Positions 38,158 through 46,891 are shown, counted from the first letter of the stretch. The stretch is DNA of 64,000 nucleotides from Halodurantibacterium flavum (GCF_042681825.1 NZ_JBHUGH010000006.1:231780-295779); one strand, 5' to 3'. Program-made: numbers and translations. Notes: generated from the sequence alone by a model not told the origin.

Positions 38158-38679
38158 ATGCGAAGCACGTTGAACGCCAGATCAGCGATAATCGCCGAGG
38201 AGCCGAAAGGTGCCTTGTTTCTCCTCAAGAGATACGGTCACCAGGCGATCTTTGGCATTAAGCTTTCTGAACCATTGGAGCAGCCTAACAGCAAGCCGAC
38301 AGTTCTGCTTTTGAATCCAGACTTCGGGCGCGCGGGCGAAGCCGACTGGCATCGGGTATTCCAGTGGGAAGCGGATGAGTGGTGTGTTTCATTCGGGACG
38401 GACTGGATAATCCAGCCCGATTTCGCGACATCTGCGCTGTCTGAGATAAACGACCCGCAGCCAAGGGCATGTCTGACGATCGGCCCCCCGGGCATTCATT
38501 TCCGTGCGGCACCTGGCGAAGGATTCCGAGCCAGCTATCGCCATTTTATTCACGTGGATACGTTGGATCTGGTCAAAGATCTCAGTAATTCATCCTTCCA
38601 TCTTACAGGATACAGAATTTTCCTGAATCGAGAGGATTGGGATAATGGGCGTGCCCCAATCTATCAGCATGGCGTTTAG
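38158..38679 (+). CDS. Hypothetical protein
   Basis: A 173-residue soluble protein of unknown family, 21 bases after the zinc-ribbon gene on the same strand. It has alternating strands and turns (GALFLLKRYGHQAIFGIKLS, PTVLLLNPDFGRAGEADWHR) and a conserved-looking tail with HLTGYRIFLNREDWD. No catalytic motif, signal peptide or membrane segment. Codon use and GC match the low-GC neighbours, so it probably arrived with them. Confidence 0.6.
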   Translation: MRSTLNARSAIIAEEPKGALFLLKRYGHQAIFGIKLSEPLEQPNSKPTVLLLNPDFGRAGEADWHRVFQWEADEWCVSFGTDWIIQPDFATSALSEINDPQPRACLTIGPPGIHFRAAPGEGFRASYRHFIHVDTLDLVKDLSNSSFHLTGYRIFLNREDWDNGRAPIYQHGV

Positions 38680-38779
38680 GTTTTGGCTGCCGTTTGCTTT
38701 GGTTGGTCAGAGGGCCCTGACAACGACCTCTTGATAAGGCTAGGTATTTCAGCTGGCTCTTATTTTCCGCGTAAATGCC

Positions 38780-39799
38780 TTAATGAAGCGCTCGGCACTT
38801 TGCGCGCTCGGCAATGGATGCGCAACGTTCGATGAGGTCGTCGAAACGCTCGGCGTCTTCAAGCAGGAGACCGTCGTGGACCATATGCGCGTAATCGGCC
38901 GCGAGCGCGGTGCGAGCCTCTCCGTTTGGAGCCAGTTGCAGATTGCCGTGAACCGCGGCTTCATAGTCCACGGGGGTTCCGCCGGCCGTCTTCTCCGGGA
39001 AGAACATACGCTTGTGCCGCGCGACTGCTGAGGCGAGGTCTCGGTCGGAAATAGCCACATCCGCGATGCCTGCATCGTCGAGGCGTACCAGGTCATGCCA
39101 ATGGCGCGCGAAGCGCTCCCCGCGGAGCCGTCTCTGGACGCAGAAGACATGGATCGCCGTGGCTTTCTCCCAAAATGTCCGCTCGGCATGCATTACGCGC
39201 GGTGTCGCGGTCGGAAAGGTCACGCCCTCAATCAGCCCGTTTGCGTCGCAGGAGACGTCACGCGGGCTCGCCGGTTCGCCCGTCGACCTCGCACCGAATT
39301 CCAGCATGACGCTGGGGGCGACATAGCCGGAGCCAGAAGAGGCGGCCTCGTAATCGATGAAAAGCTTGTCGCCATCTGCCCGTGTCGAGGCTGATAGCCC
39401 TTGCGCTGCAATGGCGTCCTGTATCAAGGGCTGCGTCGTTTCGACGACCCATTTCGGCAATCTATCCCGAACAGCTTTCGACCAGCGCTTTTCCTCACTA
39501 CGTGTGGTTGGCAGGGCTTCGGCGTGTTCTCCCACCAGATCAGGTGCGATTGCCCGTATGTCATAGGTCAGATCGACATCTTCAGAGAAGCGCTGGATCA
39601 CCCCATAGGCTTTGGAAAGGGATGTTCCGCCCTTGAAGACGAGGTGCTCACCGAGCTCGGAACTGAAGAGGGTCTGAAGGGCCCAGACAACCCAGACGTC
39701 CTTTTCGAGCAGGTGCGCGGGCCGCCCGGAGCGATCAGCAACTACGGCCAGGGCGTCCTTGCGGTCGGCAGACGACAACGACAGGAAGGGCTCAGACAT
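38780..39799 (-). CDS. AbiEii-type nucleotidyltransferase toxin
   Basis: A 339-residue AbiEii/AbiGii family protein, the toxin of type IV-like AbiE abortive infection systems. The nucleotidyltransferase core is seen at LVFKGGTSLSKAYGVIQRFS then EDVDLTYDIR, with the GS-x10-D-x-D type motif (GGTSLSK, SEDVDL) at about residues 56-75. The C-terminal helices and RHWHDLVRLDD follow. It overlaps the antitoxin gene by 8 bases. Such toxins add nucleotides to tRNA or another target to halt growth on phage infection. Confidence 0.88.
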   Translation of the reverse strand: MSEPFLSLSSADRKDALAVVADRSGRPAHLLEKDVWVVWALQTLFSSELGEHLVFKGGTSLSKAYGVIQRFSEDVDLTYDIRAIAPDLVGEHAEALPTTRSEEKRWSKAVRDRLPKWVVETTQPLIQDAIAAQGLSASTRADGDKLFIDYEAASSGSGYVAPSVMLEFGARSTGEPASPRDVSCDANGLIEGVTFPTATPRVMHAERTFWEKATAIHVFCVQRRLRGERFARHWHDLVRLDDAGIADVAISDRDLASAVARHKRMFFPEKTAGGTPVDYEAAVHGNLQLAPNGEARTALAADYAHMVHDGLLLEDAERFDDLIERCASIAERAKCRALH

Positions 39800-40385
39800 G
39801 CGCCGTCTTTACGACGCTGCGTGCAAGCCAGGTCGGGAACTGCGGTGCAGCAATTACCAATTCGTCAAAGGCCGCTGCCGGCAGTTTCTGCTTCAGCGAT
39901 CTAAGAGCTGTCTCTGCCTGTTCCGGCCCGAGCCAGGCCAGGGCGCGAACAGCACTGCCTGCCGGCCGCTTCCCAAGGGCAAGCTGCCATCGGGGAGCGT
40001 GGCGCAGTTCGACGAGTTGTTTGCCCAAGGAGAGCGTGCGGCTGCGACCCGAGGTCAGGTACACGGAGCGAACAGGCACTTGCGTGGTCAGCCCGAGCGC
40101 ATTCGCTTCAGCGGCGCCGGTTGGAACGATGACTTCGCCACGTTGCGCCGCGAGGGCCTCGACAGCCTGTTCCACGGACGGCGCGCGCGTTCCAAACCGG
40201 CTTTTGATCGGTCGCAGGTAAACGCCGCGCCCGGCACGGATCAACTGGCCGCGCTCGGCAAGGCGCGACAAGGCCTGATCCACACCGGCACGGCTGCCGA
40301 GGTGCAACAGGCCCTTTGCGGCAAGTGGCGCTCCTTCCGGAAGCCCTTCTGCATGGGTCAATATCTGTTCGGCAAGGTGCTGCAT
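39792..40385 (-). CDS. AbiEi-type antitoxin and repressor (DUF6088)
   Basis: A 197-residue antitoxin. The N-terminal winged helix (AGVDQALSRLAERGQLIRAG, RGVYLRP) binds DNA; the C-terminal AbiEi_1/DUF6088 part (SVYLTSGRSRTLSLGKQLVE, LRHAPRWQLAL) neutralises the toxin. Its start is at 40385 behind AGGAGA. The promoter region carries a perfect 10-base inverted repeat, the hallmark of AbiEi self-repression. Confidence 0.85.
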   Translation of the reverse strand: MQHLAEQILTHAEGLPEGAPLAAKGLLHLGSRAGVDQALSRLAERGQLIRAGRGVYLRPIKSRFGTRAPSVEQAVEALAAQRGEVIVPTGAAEANALGLTTQVPVRSVYLTSGRSRTLSLGKQLVELRHAPRWQLALGKRPAGSAVRALAWLGPEQAETALRSLKQKLPAAAFDELVIAAPQFPTWLARSVVKTAHV

Positions 40386-40395
40386 GATCGTTCTC

Positions 40396-40432
40396 CTGTC
40401 AGAAATATACGCAGCTTTCTGACAGAATTCAA
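40396..40432 (-). promoter_or_regulatory. AbiE promoter overlapped by a perfect inverted repeat
   Basis: On the minus strand there is a -35 TTGAAT (40427-40432), 17 bases, and a -10 TATATT (40404-40409). The inverted repeat CTGTCAGAAA/TTTCTGACAG (40396-40405 and 40416-40425, spacer 10) puts one half between -35 and -10 and the other over the -10 and just past it. Binding would block RNA polymerase, as expected for autoregulation by the AbiEi antitoxin. Confidence 0.75.
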
Positions 40433-40520
40433 TCCATGCTGTCGGACAAGGCGAGGAGGGTGGTCGCTTGGTGCCATGGGTAGCAGGCAGGTCTTTGGCG
40501 ATTTTCAGAGGGGAACATGC

Positions 40521-40784
40521 TTATCGAAGGCCCTGCAGTTGCAGGCATTCCTTGACGGCTGCAGCCCGCCGCTTGTCTAGGTACTCGGCCAAATCGTCGA
40601 TATGGACGCCTTTGGCGCATTTCTGGGATGCTTCCATGCGGACGAGGGGGAGGGCGATGGAACCAGCCGAGACTTTGCGGATGAACTTGTCGGTACTCAG
40701 ACCGAAAAAATCCCTGGCGACATCCTCAGCGGGAATGATCGGTCGCCCGGAATACATTGCTATCAAGAGAAACGCCGTGTTCAT
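40521..40784 (-). CDS. PrtN-like transcriptional activator
   Basis: An 87-residue protein matching the pyocin activator PrtN family: MNTAFLLIAMYSGRPIIPAE, then DVARDFFGLSTDKFIRKVSA, IALPLVRMEASQKCAKGVHI and DLAEYLDKRRAAAVKECLQL. The frame is open much further upstream, but the family start is MNTAFLLMA, so 40784 is chosen. PrtN activates pyocin genes in Pseudomonas after DNA damage; here no tailocin genes are near, so it probably controls something within the island, perhaps the AbiE pair or the backbone. No PrtN P-box was searched. Confidence 0.8.
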   Translation of the reverse strand: MNTAFLLIAMYSGRPIIPAEDVARDFFGLSTDKFIRKVSAGSIALPLVRMEASQKCAKGVHIDDLAEYLDKRRAAAVKECLQLQGLR

Positions 40785-41021
40785 GATCCCGGAGTGAAAC
40801 ACGATGGCATAGCTGGGAGAAGGGCGCGCAGCGGGTTGGCGGGGAAGCGGATAGCATGGCGCGCAAATCGGACGGGGGCGTTGGATCGGGGAGATTATCT
40901 GAAGCGTCTGAAGGGGTAGGGAATCCGTGCCTGGGTGGTCGTGCATAAGGCGTACCTCGGGCCGCAAATATCCTCGGGTGATCGAATGCGAGCACCTTCG
41001 GTGCATTCGGCATGATGCCTT

Positions 41022-42416
41022 TCACGCTTTTGGACCCTTCGACATCAGTTGCTCTAGGGTCGGCGGTGGGTCCGTGTCGTTTTGGATCAGTGTCTGGGAC
41101 CAAAGGATCGAGGTTTCGTAGAAACTCCGACACACCGTCTCACCGTCCTGGTCGAACCAGTGTGTTGCCTCCGGCAGAAGCTCAAATGGCAAGGGGTGGT
41201 GCGCGAACGGATTGTGAAAGACCTCGATTTCAGCCGACCACGGCTCACTCCCTATCGGCCAGAGGTTGCGATACTCATCGCTGGTCACATCAAGGCAGAA
41301 CGGGATGCCCCTGAGAGCGCCTGGCGTCCTGTCAAAGAAGTTGCCAATCCGCATGTATCGCAGTCCACTCGGTGCGCCCTGACCCGATACCGCAACGCGA
41401 TTGAGCTTGGCCATCGAACACGCGTTCGAAAAGATAACTGCGGAGAGCTCGGCATGTCCCGCATCGGCAAACAGGCCGGCGGGAAATCTGGCCTTGCCCT
41501 TGAGGTGGGATGCATTCGTCGGACGCGCATGCATGCGCCCGTCGATTTCAACCTCTTCTGCGCCCTCGCCATAGAGATATCCGATCAGTCCTTCCCGGCT
41601 CCAGATCATCGATGCCGGTGCCTGAAAGTCCGCAATTGCCAGGGCGAAGGGCTGTCCCTGTACATGCGGCAACTGATCATAGTTGCGAGCAAGCTTGTTG
41701 CCGATCGTTTTGGCAAAGCGCAAAGCTCCGGCGCCGAAAAATGCCTCTTCCCGGTCGGCTGGCAAGGCGCTCGGCGGCGCGTTCACATGGTTGTAAGGAT
41801 CTGCGGGATTGGCCGTTACGGCTTCCACCCATGCCGAACCGCCAAGCCTGTTCTCGATGCGGAAATCCGGGGACTCATATGGTTGGGTCACGAGCAATCC
41901 CTGCTCGCGAAACGTCGCCAGCAGCTGCGCCTCCCACAACCGCGTGTGAAAGTTGTTCGTCTGGCAATCTCCTGCCCAGTTTCGATCTGGCTTTGGAAGC
42001 GCGAGATAGAGCTGGTTGAGCGTCCATGCCGCGGGGCGATGGGACGGCAGCGTCAACGTCGCGAACACTTCGCTCGCCGTCCTCCCTTCCAGATCATAGA
42101 GCGCGGGCCGCTGCATGACGCCGGGTGGAACAGGTTCCGGAGGCTCGCCGTCTTTCAGGAGAGGTGGCAACTGGGCGAGGGCTTCTTTTTCAGCGGCATA
42201 GCCTTCCCGCTCGGCCGTCACCGTCCAGACTTGGTCGGTTCGCCGCCGCATGACCAGCACCCCATAGGAGCGATCGTTCAGATCGTGCCTGAGAATGCCA
42301 CATGAGAGACCGTCTTCGCTGAGCCATGCGGCGACAGGGGGCCGGTTTCCGAACCCATGCCCCTTGGGAAGGGACAGCGCATAGATGCTGAATTCCCATT
42401 GCGGTAGCGCTCTCAA
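41022..42416 (-). CDS. Hypothetical protein, possible nuclease fold
   Basis: A 464-residue soluble protein that I do not recognise. Its centre has a suggestive PD-(D/E)xK-like pattern: ESPDFRIENRLGGSAWVEAV, with Pro-Asp followed by Glu/Ala-Val in a strand. Other markers are LWEAQLLATFREQGLLVTQP before it and LAIADFQAPASMIWSREGLI after it. An opposite-strand frame of 407 codons over the same bases is its shadow. Located between the PrtN-like and ArdC-like genes. A nuclease or methylation-linked role is only a guess from the motif and setting. Confidence 0.6.
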   Translation of the reverse strand: MRALPQWEFSIYALSLPKGHGFGNRPPVAAWLSEDGLSCGILRHDLNDRSYGVLVMRRRTDQVWTVTAEREGYAAEKEALAQLPPLLKDGEPPEPVPPGVMQRPALYDLEGRTASEVFATLTLPSHRPAAWTLNQLYLALPKPDRNWAGDCQTNNFHTRLWEAQLLATFREQGLLVTQPYESPDFRIENRLGGSAWVEAVTANPADPYNHVNAPPSALPADREEAFFGAGALRFAKTIGNKLARNYDQLPHVQGQPFALAIADFQAPASMIWSREGLIGYLYGEGAEEVEIDGRMHARPTNASHLKGKARFPAGLFADAGHAELSAVIFSNACSMAKLNRVAVSGQGAPSGLRYMRIGNFFDRTPGALRGIPFCLDVTSDEYRNLWPIGSEPWSAEIEVFHNPFAHHPLPFELLPEATHWFDQDGETVCRSFYETSILWSQTLIQNDTDPPPTLEQLMSKGPKA

Positions 42417-42635
42417 AACTTCGTTCCGTCAACTCAATTGGGGGGCGCCGATTGAGCGTTTCAAGTCTGCTTCCACGACGTCTAGAGACATCCAGTCCTA
42501 GTCTTTAATGTCCTCGGTGAACAGCCGGGAGGGGAAAGCCTTCCCCCTGGTCGGCACTGGCGTTGCCGACGCACCCCCATCAGCGGGGAGACCCCGCAAC
42601 GCCCCCTTCAGAGTGAAAGTGCGGGCGGGTTTTCC
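42417..42635. other. Gap with a nested hairpin ahead of the ardC leader
   Basis: Between divergent genes. It contains GCGTTGC (42560-42566) pairing with GCAACGC (42596-42602) around an inner GGGG-AGA-CCCC hairpin. It may be part of the leader transcript of the ArdC-like gene or a terminator read in the other direction; no coding region. Confidence 0.4.
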
Positions 42636-42637
42636 GT

Positions 42638-42677
42638 GACGGGTTGAGGGCTGGAGGAGAGGCCTCCGGCGCCCGTC
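42638..42677 (+). ncRNA. Structured 5' leader, radC-motif-like (ardC-like gene)
   Basis: GACGGG (42638-42643) pairs with CCCGTC (42672-42677), and inside an 8-pair stem GCTGGAGG/CCTCCGGC (42650-42657 and 42663-42670) caps with AGAGG. The ribosome site (GCGGAG) follows directly and the ATG is 16 bases on. The same layout precedes radC, parB, the gene at 54867 and the helicase gene. It resembles the published radC RNA motif, found in 5' regions of such mobile-element genes. Confidence 0.65.
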
Positions 42678-42692
42678 GCGGAGATCATCCCG

Positions 42693-43655
42693 ATGGCCAG
42701 AGAGCATCGCGCGGCCCGCAAGAGCGGTCCGCGCACGAACCTTTATGACGACATCACCGACAAGATCATCGCCGAGCTGGAGGAAGGCCGGCTGCCCTGG
42801 GTTCAGCCCTGGGGGACGGCGGCGGCGCAAGCGCCGCTCGCCATGCCGTGCAACGCCAGCACAGGTCGGCAGTATTCCGGGATCAATGTCCTGATCCTCT
42901 GGGGCGCGGTCATCCAGCAGGGCTATCCAACGCAGCACTGGCTGACCTTCCGCCAGGCGCTGTCGCTCGGCGGTAATGTCCGCAAGGGCGAGCGGGGTAC
43001 CACCGTCGTCTATGCCGACCGTTTCACGCCTGAAGACGAGAAGCGCCGCGCCCGGGAGAGCGGGGAAGACGCGAACAGCATCCCGTTCCTGAAGCGCTTT
43101 ACCGTGTTCAATGCTGCCCAATGCGAGGGACTGCCAGACGACATTGCCATCGAGGCGCCGCCACCGCCGCCCGGGCTGATCGAGCCGCGGGTCGAAGCAC
43201 TGATCGCCGCGACTGGTATCGACTTTCGGATCGGTGGCAACCGCGCCTTCTATGTTCCCGCGCTCGATTACGTGCAGGTGCCACCTCCGCAGGCCTCTTT
43301 CGAGCCAATCAACTGGCACCGGACCGCCCTGCACGAGATGGGGCACGCGACAGGACATGCCTCACGGTTGGGGCGGGACTTCTCGGGGAGTTTCGGCACG
43401 AAGACATACGCTTTCGAGGAACTAATCGCCGAGATTTCGAGCGCGTTCTGCTGCGTCTCGCTCGGCATCGTGCCGACGGTGCGCCACGCCGATTACATCG
43501 GTTCCTGGCTGGAGGTGTTGCGCGAGGATTCCCGCGCGATCGTTCGTGCAGCCTCGCAGGCCAGCAAGGCGGCCGACTGGCTGCTCGCCCATCTGCCCGA
43601 CGACAGCGCCGATGTTGATCGGCAAACCTCGACGGACGGGAGGGCCGCGGCATGA
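42693..43655 (+). CDS. ArdC-like antirestriction protein (DUF1738, zincin)
   Basis: A 320-residue protein with the ssDNA-binding N-terminal domain of ArdC (LYDDITDKIIAELEEGRLPW, VQPWGTAAAQAP, YSGINVLILW) and a C-terminal zincin metallopeptidase with HEMGH at residues 214-218 and a downstream Glu (FEELIAEISSAF). ArdC proteins protect incoming DNA from host restriction during plasmid or ICE entry. It overlaps the DUF2958 gene by ATGA and has the structured leader. Confidence 0.9.
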   Translation: MAREHRAARKSGPRTNLYDDITDKIIAELEEGRLPWVQPWGTAAAQAPLAMPCNASTGRQYSGINVLILWGAVIQQGYPTQHWLTFRQALSLGGNVRKGERGTTVVYADRFTPEDEKRRARESGEDANSIPFLKRFTVFNAAQCEGLPDDIAIEAPPPPPGLIEPRVEALIAATGIDFRIGGNRAFYVPALDYVQVPPPQASFEPINWHRTALHEMGHATGHASRLGRDFSGSFGTKTYAFEELIAEISSAFCCVSLGIVPTVRHADYIGSWLEVLREDSRAIVRAASQASKAADWLLAHLPDDSADVDRQTSTDGRAAA

Positions 43656-44047
43656 TCCTTCTGACGGCGTCACAACGCGCGCAGCTTTTGGCCAATGGTC
43701 GCCAGGCTGACACCGACCACATTCCGATCGTGAAGTTCTTCAATCCCTTCGGCGCCGGTGTCTGGCTTGCGACCGAGCTCGACGAGGACGGCGACATCAT
43801 GTTTGGCCTGGCCGACATTGGCTACCCCGAACTTGGCTCCTGGAGCTTTGAGGAACTGTGCTCGATCCGGCTGCCCTTCGGCATGGGAATCGAACGGGAT
43901 CTGCTGTTCACCGGCGACGTGCCGGTCTCTGTCTGGGCCGACACCGCGCGTCAGACCGGAAGCATCCGCGATGCCGAGCGCCTGCTTTACCGCTCGGGTC
44001 GCCTGTCAAACGGGACACGCCCCGATACGGAGCCCCCGCGTTCCTGA
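43652..44047 (+). CDS. DUF2958-family protein
   Basis: A 131-residue protein of the DUF2958 family, usually next to ArdC/DUF1738 genes on plasmids and islands. Characteristic parts are HIPIVKFFNPFGAGVWLATE, then DIMFGLADIGYPELGSWSFE. Its ATG overlaps the ardC-like stop codon by ATGA. It ends just before a strong terminator, so the two genes form one unit. No function is established. Confidence 0.85.
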   Translation: MILLTASQRAQLLANGRQADTDHIPIVKFFNPFGAGVWLATELDEDGDIMFGLADIGYPELGSWSFEELCSIRLPFGMGIERDLLFTGDVPVSVWADTARQTGSIRDAERLLYRSGRLSNGTRPDTEPPRS

Positions 44048-44063
44048 GGGGGCAGCAGCTTAG

Positions 44064-44095
44064 GCGCCGCTCTCTTCGCAGGAAGAGGGCGGCGC
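44064..44095 (+). terminator. Intrinsic terminator after DUF2958 gene
   Basis: A 14-base-pair stem (GCGCCGCTCTCTTC with its mate ending at 44095, one G-U pair) around loop GCAG, followed by TTCTCCTC. It ends the ArdC-like/DUF2958 unit just before the radC leader. Confidence 0.75.
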
Positions 44096-44105
44096 TTCTC
44101 CTCGT

Positions 44106-44143
44106 GACGCGGTGAAAGCTCCGGCGCCCGGCCGGCTGCCGTC
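44106..44143 (+). ncRNA. Structured 5' leader, radC-motif-like (radC)
   Basis: A divergent copy of the shared leader: GACG (44106-44109) and CGTC (44140-44143) form the outer stem with a bulge, around an inner CCGG-rich hairpin. A GGAG ribosome site follows and the radC ATG is 13 bases downstream. Weaker pairing than the other copies. Confidence 0.45.
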
Positions 44144-44156
44144 GGAGAACAGCACC

Positions 44157-44645
44157 ATGACACGAACCATGAGAACACTCACCATCGAACCGCAGCCGCT
44201 TCGGTTCTCGGCCCAGGAGCAGGCCGTGGTCTACGAGGCCCGGCAGATCCTGCTGCGCCACCTCAACCAGAACCCGGTCCTGACGTCCTGGCAGGCGGTG
44301 CTCGACTATTGCGCGCTCACCATCAGGGGCGATGTGGAGCGTTTCCATGTCCTCTATCTCGATCGCAGGAACCGGCTGATCTCTGACGAATGCCTGGCCA
44401 TCGGCACGGTCGATCATGTCCCGGTCTATCCCCGGGAGGTGCTGCGGCGCTGCCTGGCGCTCAACGCCTCGGCGCTGATCATCGTCCACAATCATCCGGC
44501 CGGCGATCCCGAGCCCTCAGCCGCCGACCTCGCGATGACGAAAGAAATCCGAAACGCCTCTGCGTCCCTGGGGGTGATACTGCACGACCACATCATCACC
44601 GGGGCTGGCCGGGAGACCAGCCTGCGCGCCCGCGGCGACCTCTGA
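44157..44645 (+). CDS. radC: RadC-family JAB-domain protein
   Basis: A 162-residue RadC/DUF2466 protein. The JAMM metal motif is HNHPAGDPEPSAAD with His111 and His113, plus the conserved ERFHVLYLDRRNRLISDE strand. It lacks the N-terminal helix-hairpin-helix of the chromosomal form, as is usual for mobile-element copies. The start at 44157 follows CGGAG; an upstream methionine lies within the leader. Role in mobile elements unknown despite the old name. Confidence 0.9.
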   Translation: MTRTMRTLTIEPQPLRFSAQEQAVVYEARQILLRHLNQNPVLTSWQAVLDYCALTIRGDVERFHVLYLDRRNRLISDECLAIGTVDHVPVYPREVLRRCLALNASALIIVHNHPAGDPEPSAADLAMTKEIRNASASLGVILHDHIITGAGRETSLRARGDL

Positions 44646-44705
44646 TGGGTATTCGCGATCATACTCGGCTCGGCCATGAGAGGGAAAGGAGGGTGGGGGT
44701 TTCGT

Positions 44706-44747
44706 GACGGGCTGGTTGCCGGAGAGAGAGGCTCCCCGGCGTCCGTC
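44706..44747 (+). ncRNA. Structured 5' leader, radC-motif-like (parB)
   Basis: GACGGG (44706-44711) pairs with TCCGTC (44742-44747, one G-U), and inside it GCCGG/CCGGC (44718-44722 and 44736-44740) or GGAG/CTCC encloses AGAGAG. AAGGAG follows at once and the ATG is at 44762. Sequence and order match the leader before the ArdC-like gene. Confidence 0.65.
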
Positions 44748-44761
44748 AAGGAGACCCTGAC

Positions 44762-46891
44762 ATGGCCACTGCCACGCAGAAAATCACCCTGTCGTCCTCG
44801 CGCGACATCCCCTTCAACAAGCTGGTGCTCAGCCAGTCCAATGTCCGGCGCGTGAAGGCCGGCATCTCGGTCGAGGAACTGGCCGAGTCCATCGCCCGCC
44901 GCGGGCTGATCCAGTCCCTGCATGTCCGCCCCGAGCTCGACGCCGAAGGGCAGGAAACCGGCCTCTTCGAAGTGCCGGCTGGCGGCCGCCGCTACCGTGC
45001 GCTGGAGTTTCTGATCAAACAGAAACGCCTGAACAAGACCGCGCCGGTGCCCTGTGTCGTCTCGGAGGCCGGAGACGATATCCTGATCGACGAGGTGTCG
45101 CTGGCCGAGAACATCGAGCGCGCGCCGCTGCATCCGCTCGACCAGTTCCGCGCCTTCCAGGTCCTTCGTGAGAAGGGCATGAGCGAGGAGGAAATCGCCG
45201 CCGCCTTTTTCGTCGATGCCAAGGTGGTGAAGCAACGTCTGCGCCTGGTTTCGGTCTCGCCGACGCTGCTCGAGACCTATGCGGAGGACGGCATGACGCT
45301 GGAACAGCTCATGGCCTTCACAATCTCCGACGACCATGCCCGGCAGGAACAGGTCTGGGAGGCGATCAAGGATAGCTGGCAGAAGGAGCCCTATACCATC
45401 CGTCGCATGCTGACCGAAACCACGGTGCGGGCCTCCGACAAACGGGCGCTCTTCGTCGGCATCGAGGCCTATGAGGCGGCGGGCGGCTATATGCTGCGCG
45501 ATCTCTTCCAGCAGGACGATGGCGGCTGGCTTCAGGACCCGGTGCTGCTCGACCGGCTGGCCGGCGAGAAGCTGAAGGCCGAAGCGGAGACCATCGCCGC
45601 CGAAGGCTGGAAGTGGATCGAGGTCGCGGCGGATTTCCCCTACGGCCACACCAGCGGCTTGCGCCGTCTGGCCGGTACCACCATCGACCTGACCGACGAG
45701 GAGCGTGCCGAGCGTGAGAAGCTGCGGGACGAGTTCGACGCGCTGGAAGCGGAATATGCCCAGGCCGACGAGTTCCCCGACGAGGTTGATGCCCGCCTCG
45801 CCGAGATCGAGGAGGCGCTGGAGGCCTTCGAGGCCCGGCCGATGCGCTATGACGCGTACCAGATGGCCCGTGCTGGTGTCTTCGTCAGCATCCGCCACGA
45901 CGGCCAGCTCGCCGTTGAACGCGGCTATGTCCGTCCCGAAGACGAGGAGACGGAAGGTCCCGAGGGCGATGACGCCGATGGTGCATCTCCCGAAGGCGGC
46001 GAGCCTGGCGGCGTCCAGCGCGCTGTCATCACCTTGGGTGGTACGGCGGCCGAATCCGAAGAGGACGAGGACGTCGAAACCATCCGGCCTCTACCCGACC
46101 GTCTCGTCAGCGAGTTGACCGCGCATCGCACGCTGGCGCTCCGGGATGCCTTGGCGTCCAACCCGCATGTTGCCATGACGGCGCTACTACACCGGCTGGT
46201 CACCGATTGCTTGCTGCCGCACTCCACCAAGGGCTGCCTCGAGGCCCAGGTCCGGGAAGTTCATTTCCCGGCGCAAGCCGACGACCTCGGCGAAAGCGTC
46301 TCGGCGCGCGCCATCGCCGAGCGGCACGAACGCTGGGGCGATCACATCCCTGCCGAGGATGTCGCGCTCTGGGACTGGCTGGCCGATCAGGACGATGACA
46401 CTCGCATGGAGCTGCTCGCCCATTGCGTCAGCTTCGGCGTCAACGCGCTGCACGAGAAGCCCAACCCCTATGGCGGCATGGGCGTTAGCCAGCACGGGCT
46501 CGACGTGCGCCTGTCCCAGGCCGACAGGCTGGCCCGGGCGACGGGCCTCGAAATGGTGGCGGTGGGCTGGCGCCCGACCGTCGCCAACTATCTCGGCCGC
46601 GTGACCAAGCCGCGGATCATCGAGGCGGTGCGTGAGGGCGCCGGCGAGCGAGCGGCCCAGCTCATCGATCACCTGAAGAAGGGTGACATGGCGGAGGAGG
46701 CCGAGCGCCTGCTGGCTGAAACTGGCTGGCTTCCGGAGCCGCTGCGCATGGTGGAGCGCGATGCCGAAGCCGACAGCGCCGTAGATGGCGCAGCGGATGC
46801 CGTCGATCTGCCTGACTTCCTCTCCGTGGACGATGAAGACGACGAAGCTACCGAGGAGGAAGACGTCCAGTCGATGGTCGCCGCTGAATGA
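44762..46891 (+). CDS. ParB/RepB-like partition protein
   Basis: A 709-residue protein with an N-terminal ParB nuclease/CTP-binding fold: DIPFNKLVLSQSNVRRVKAG, RRGLIQSLHVRP, PAGGRRYRALEFL and NIERAPLHPLDQFRAF, then the helix-turn-helix (GMSEEEIAAAFFVDAKVVKQ). The remaining 450 residues are a long C-terminal extension with an acidic low-complexity stretch (about 395-440) and an acidic tail. Such giant ParB proteins are island and plasmid backbone genes; no parA is next to it. A terminator follows. Confidence 0.9.
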   Translation: MATATQKITLSSSRDIPFNKLVLSQSNVRRVKAGISVEELAESIARRGLIQSLHVRPELDAEGQETGLFEVPAGGRRYRALEFLIKQKRLNKTAPVPCVVSEAGDDILIDEVSLAENIERAPLHPLDQFRAFQVLREKGMSEEEIAAAFFVDAKVVKQRLRLVSVSPTLLETYAEDGMTLEQLMAFTISDDHARQEQVWEAIKDSWQKEPYTIRRMLTETTVRASDKRALFVGIEAYEAAGGYMLRDLFQQDDGGWLQDPVLLDRLAGEKLKAEAETIAAEGWKWIEVAADFPYGHTSGLRRLAGTTIDLTDEERAEREKLRDEFDALEAEYAQADEFPDEVDARLAEIEEALEAFEARPMRYDAYQMARAGVFVSIRHDGQLAVERGYVRPEDEETEGPEGDDADGASPEGGEPGGVQRAVITLGGTAAESEEDEDVETIRPLPDRLVSELTAHRTLALRDALASNPHVAMTALLHRLVTDCLLPHSTKGCLEAQVREVHFPAQADDLGESVSARAIAERHERWGDHIPAEDVALWDWLADQDDDTRMELLAHCVSFGVNALHEKPNPYGGMGVSQHGLDVRLSQADRLARATGLEMVAVGWRPTVANYLGRVTKPRIIEAVREGAGERAAQLIDHLKKGDMAEEAERLLAETGWLPEPLRMVERDAEADSAVDGAADAVDLPDFLSVDDEDDEATEEEDVQSMVAAE

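Noticed and set aside
41082..42305. A 407-codon plus-strand frame
   Set aside because: Opposite the 464-codon gene, which has steadier protein-like composition and a fitting start and end; no ribosome site or domain on the plus strand. Neither has a known family, so this choice is less certain than others.
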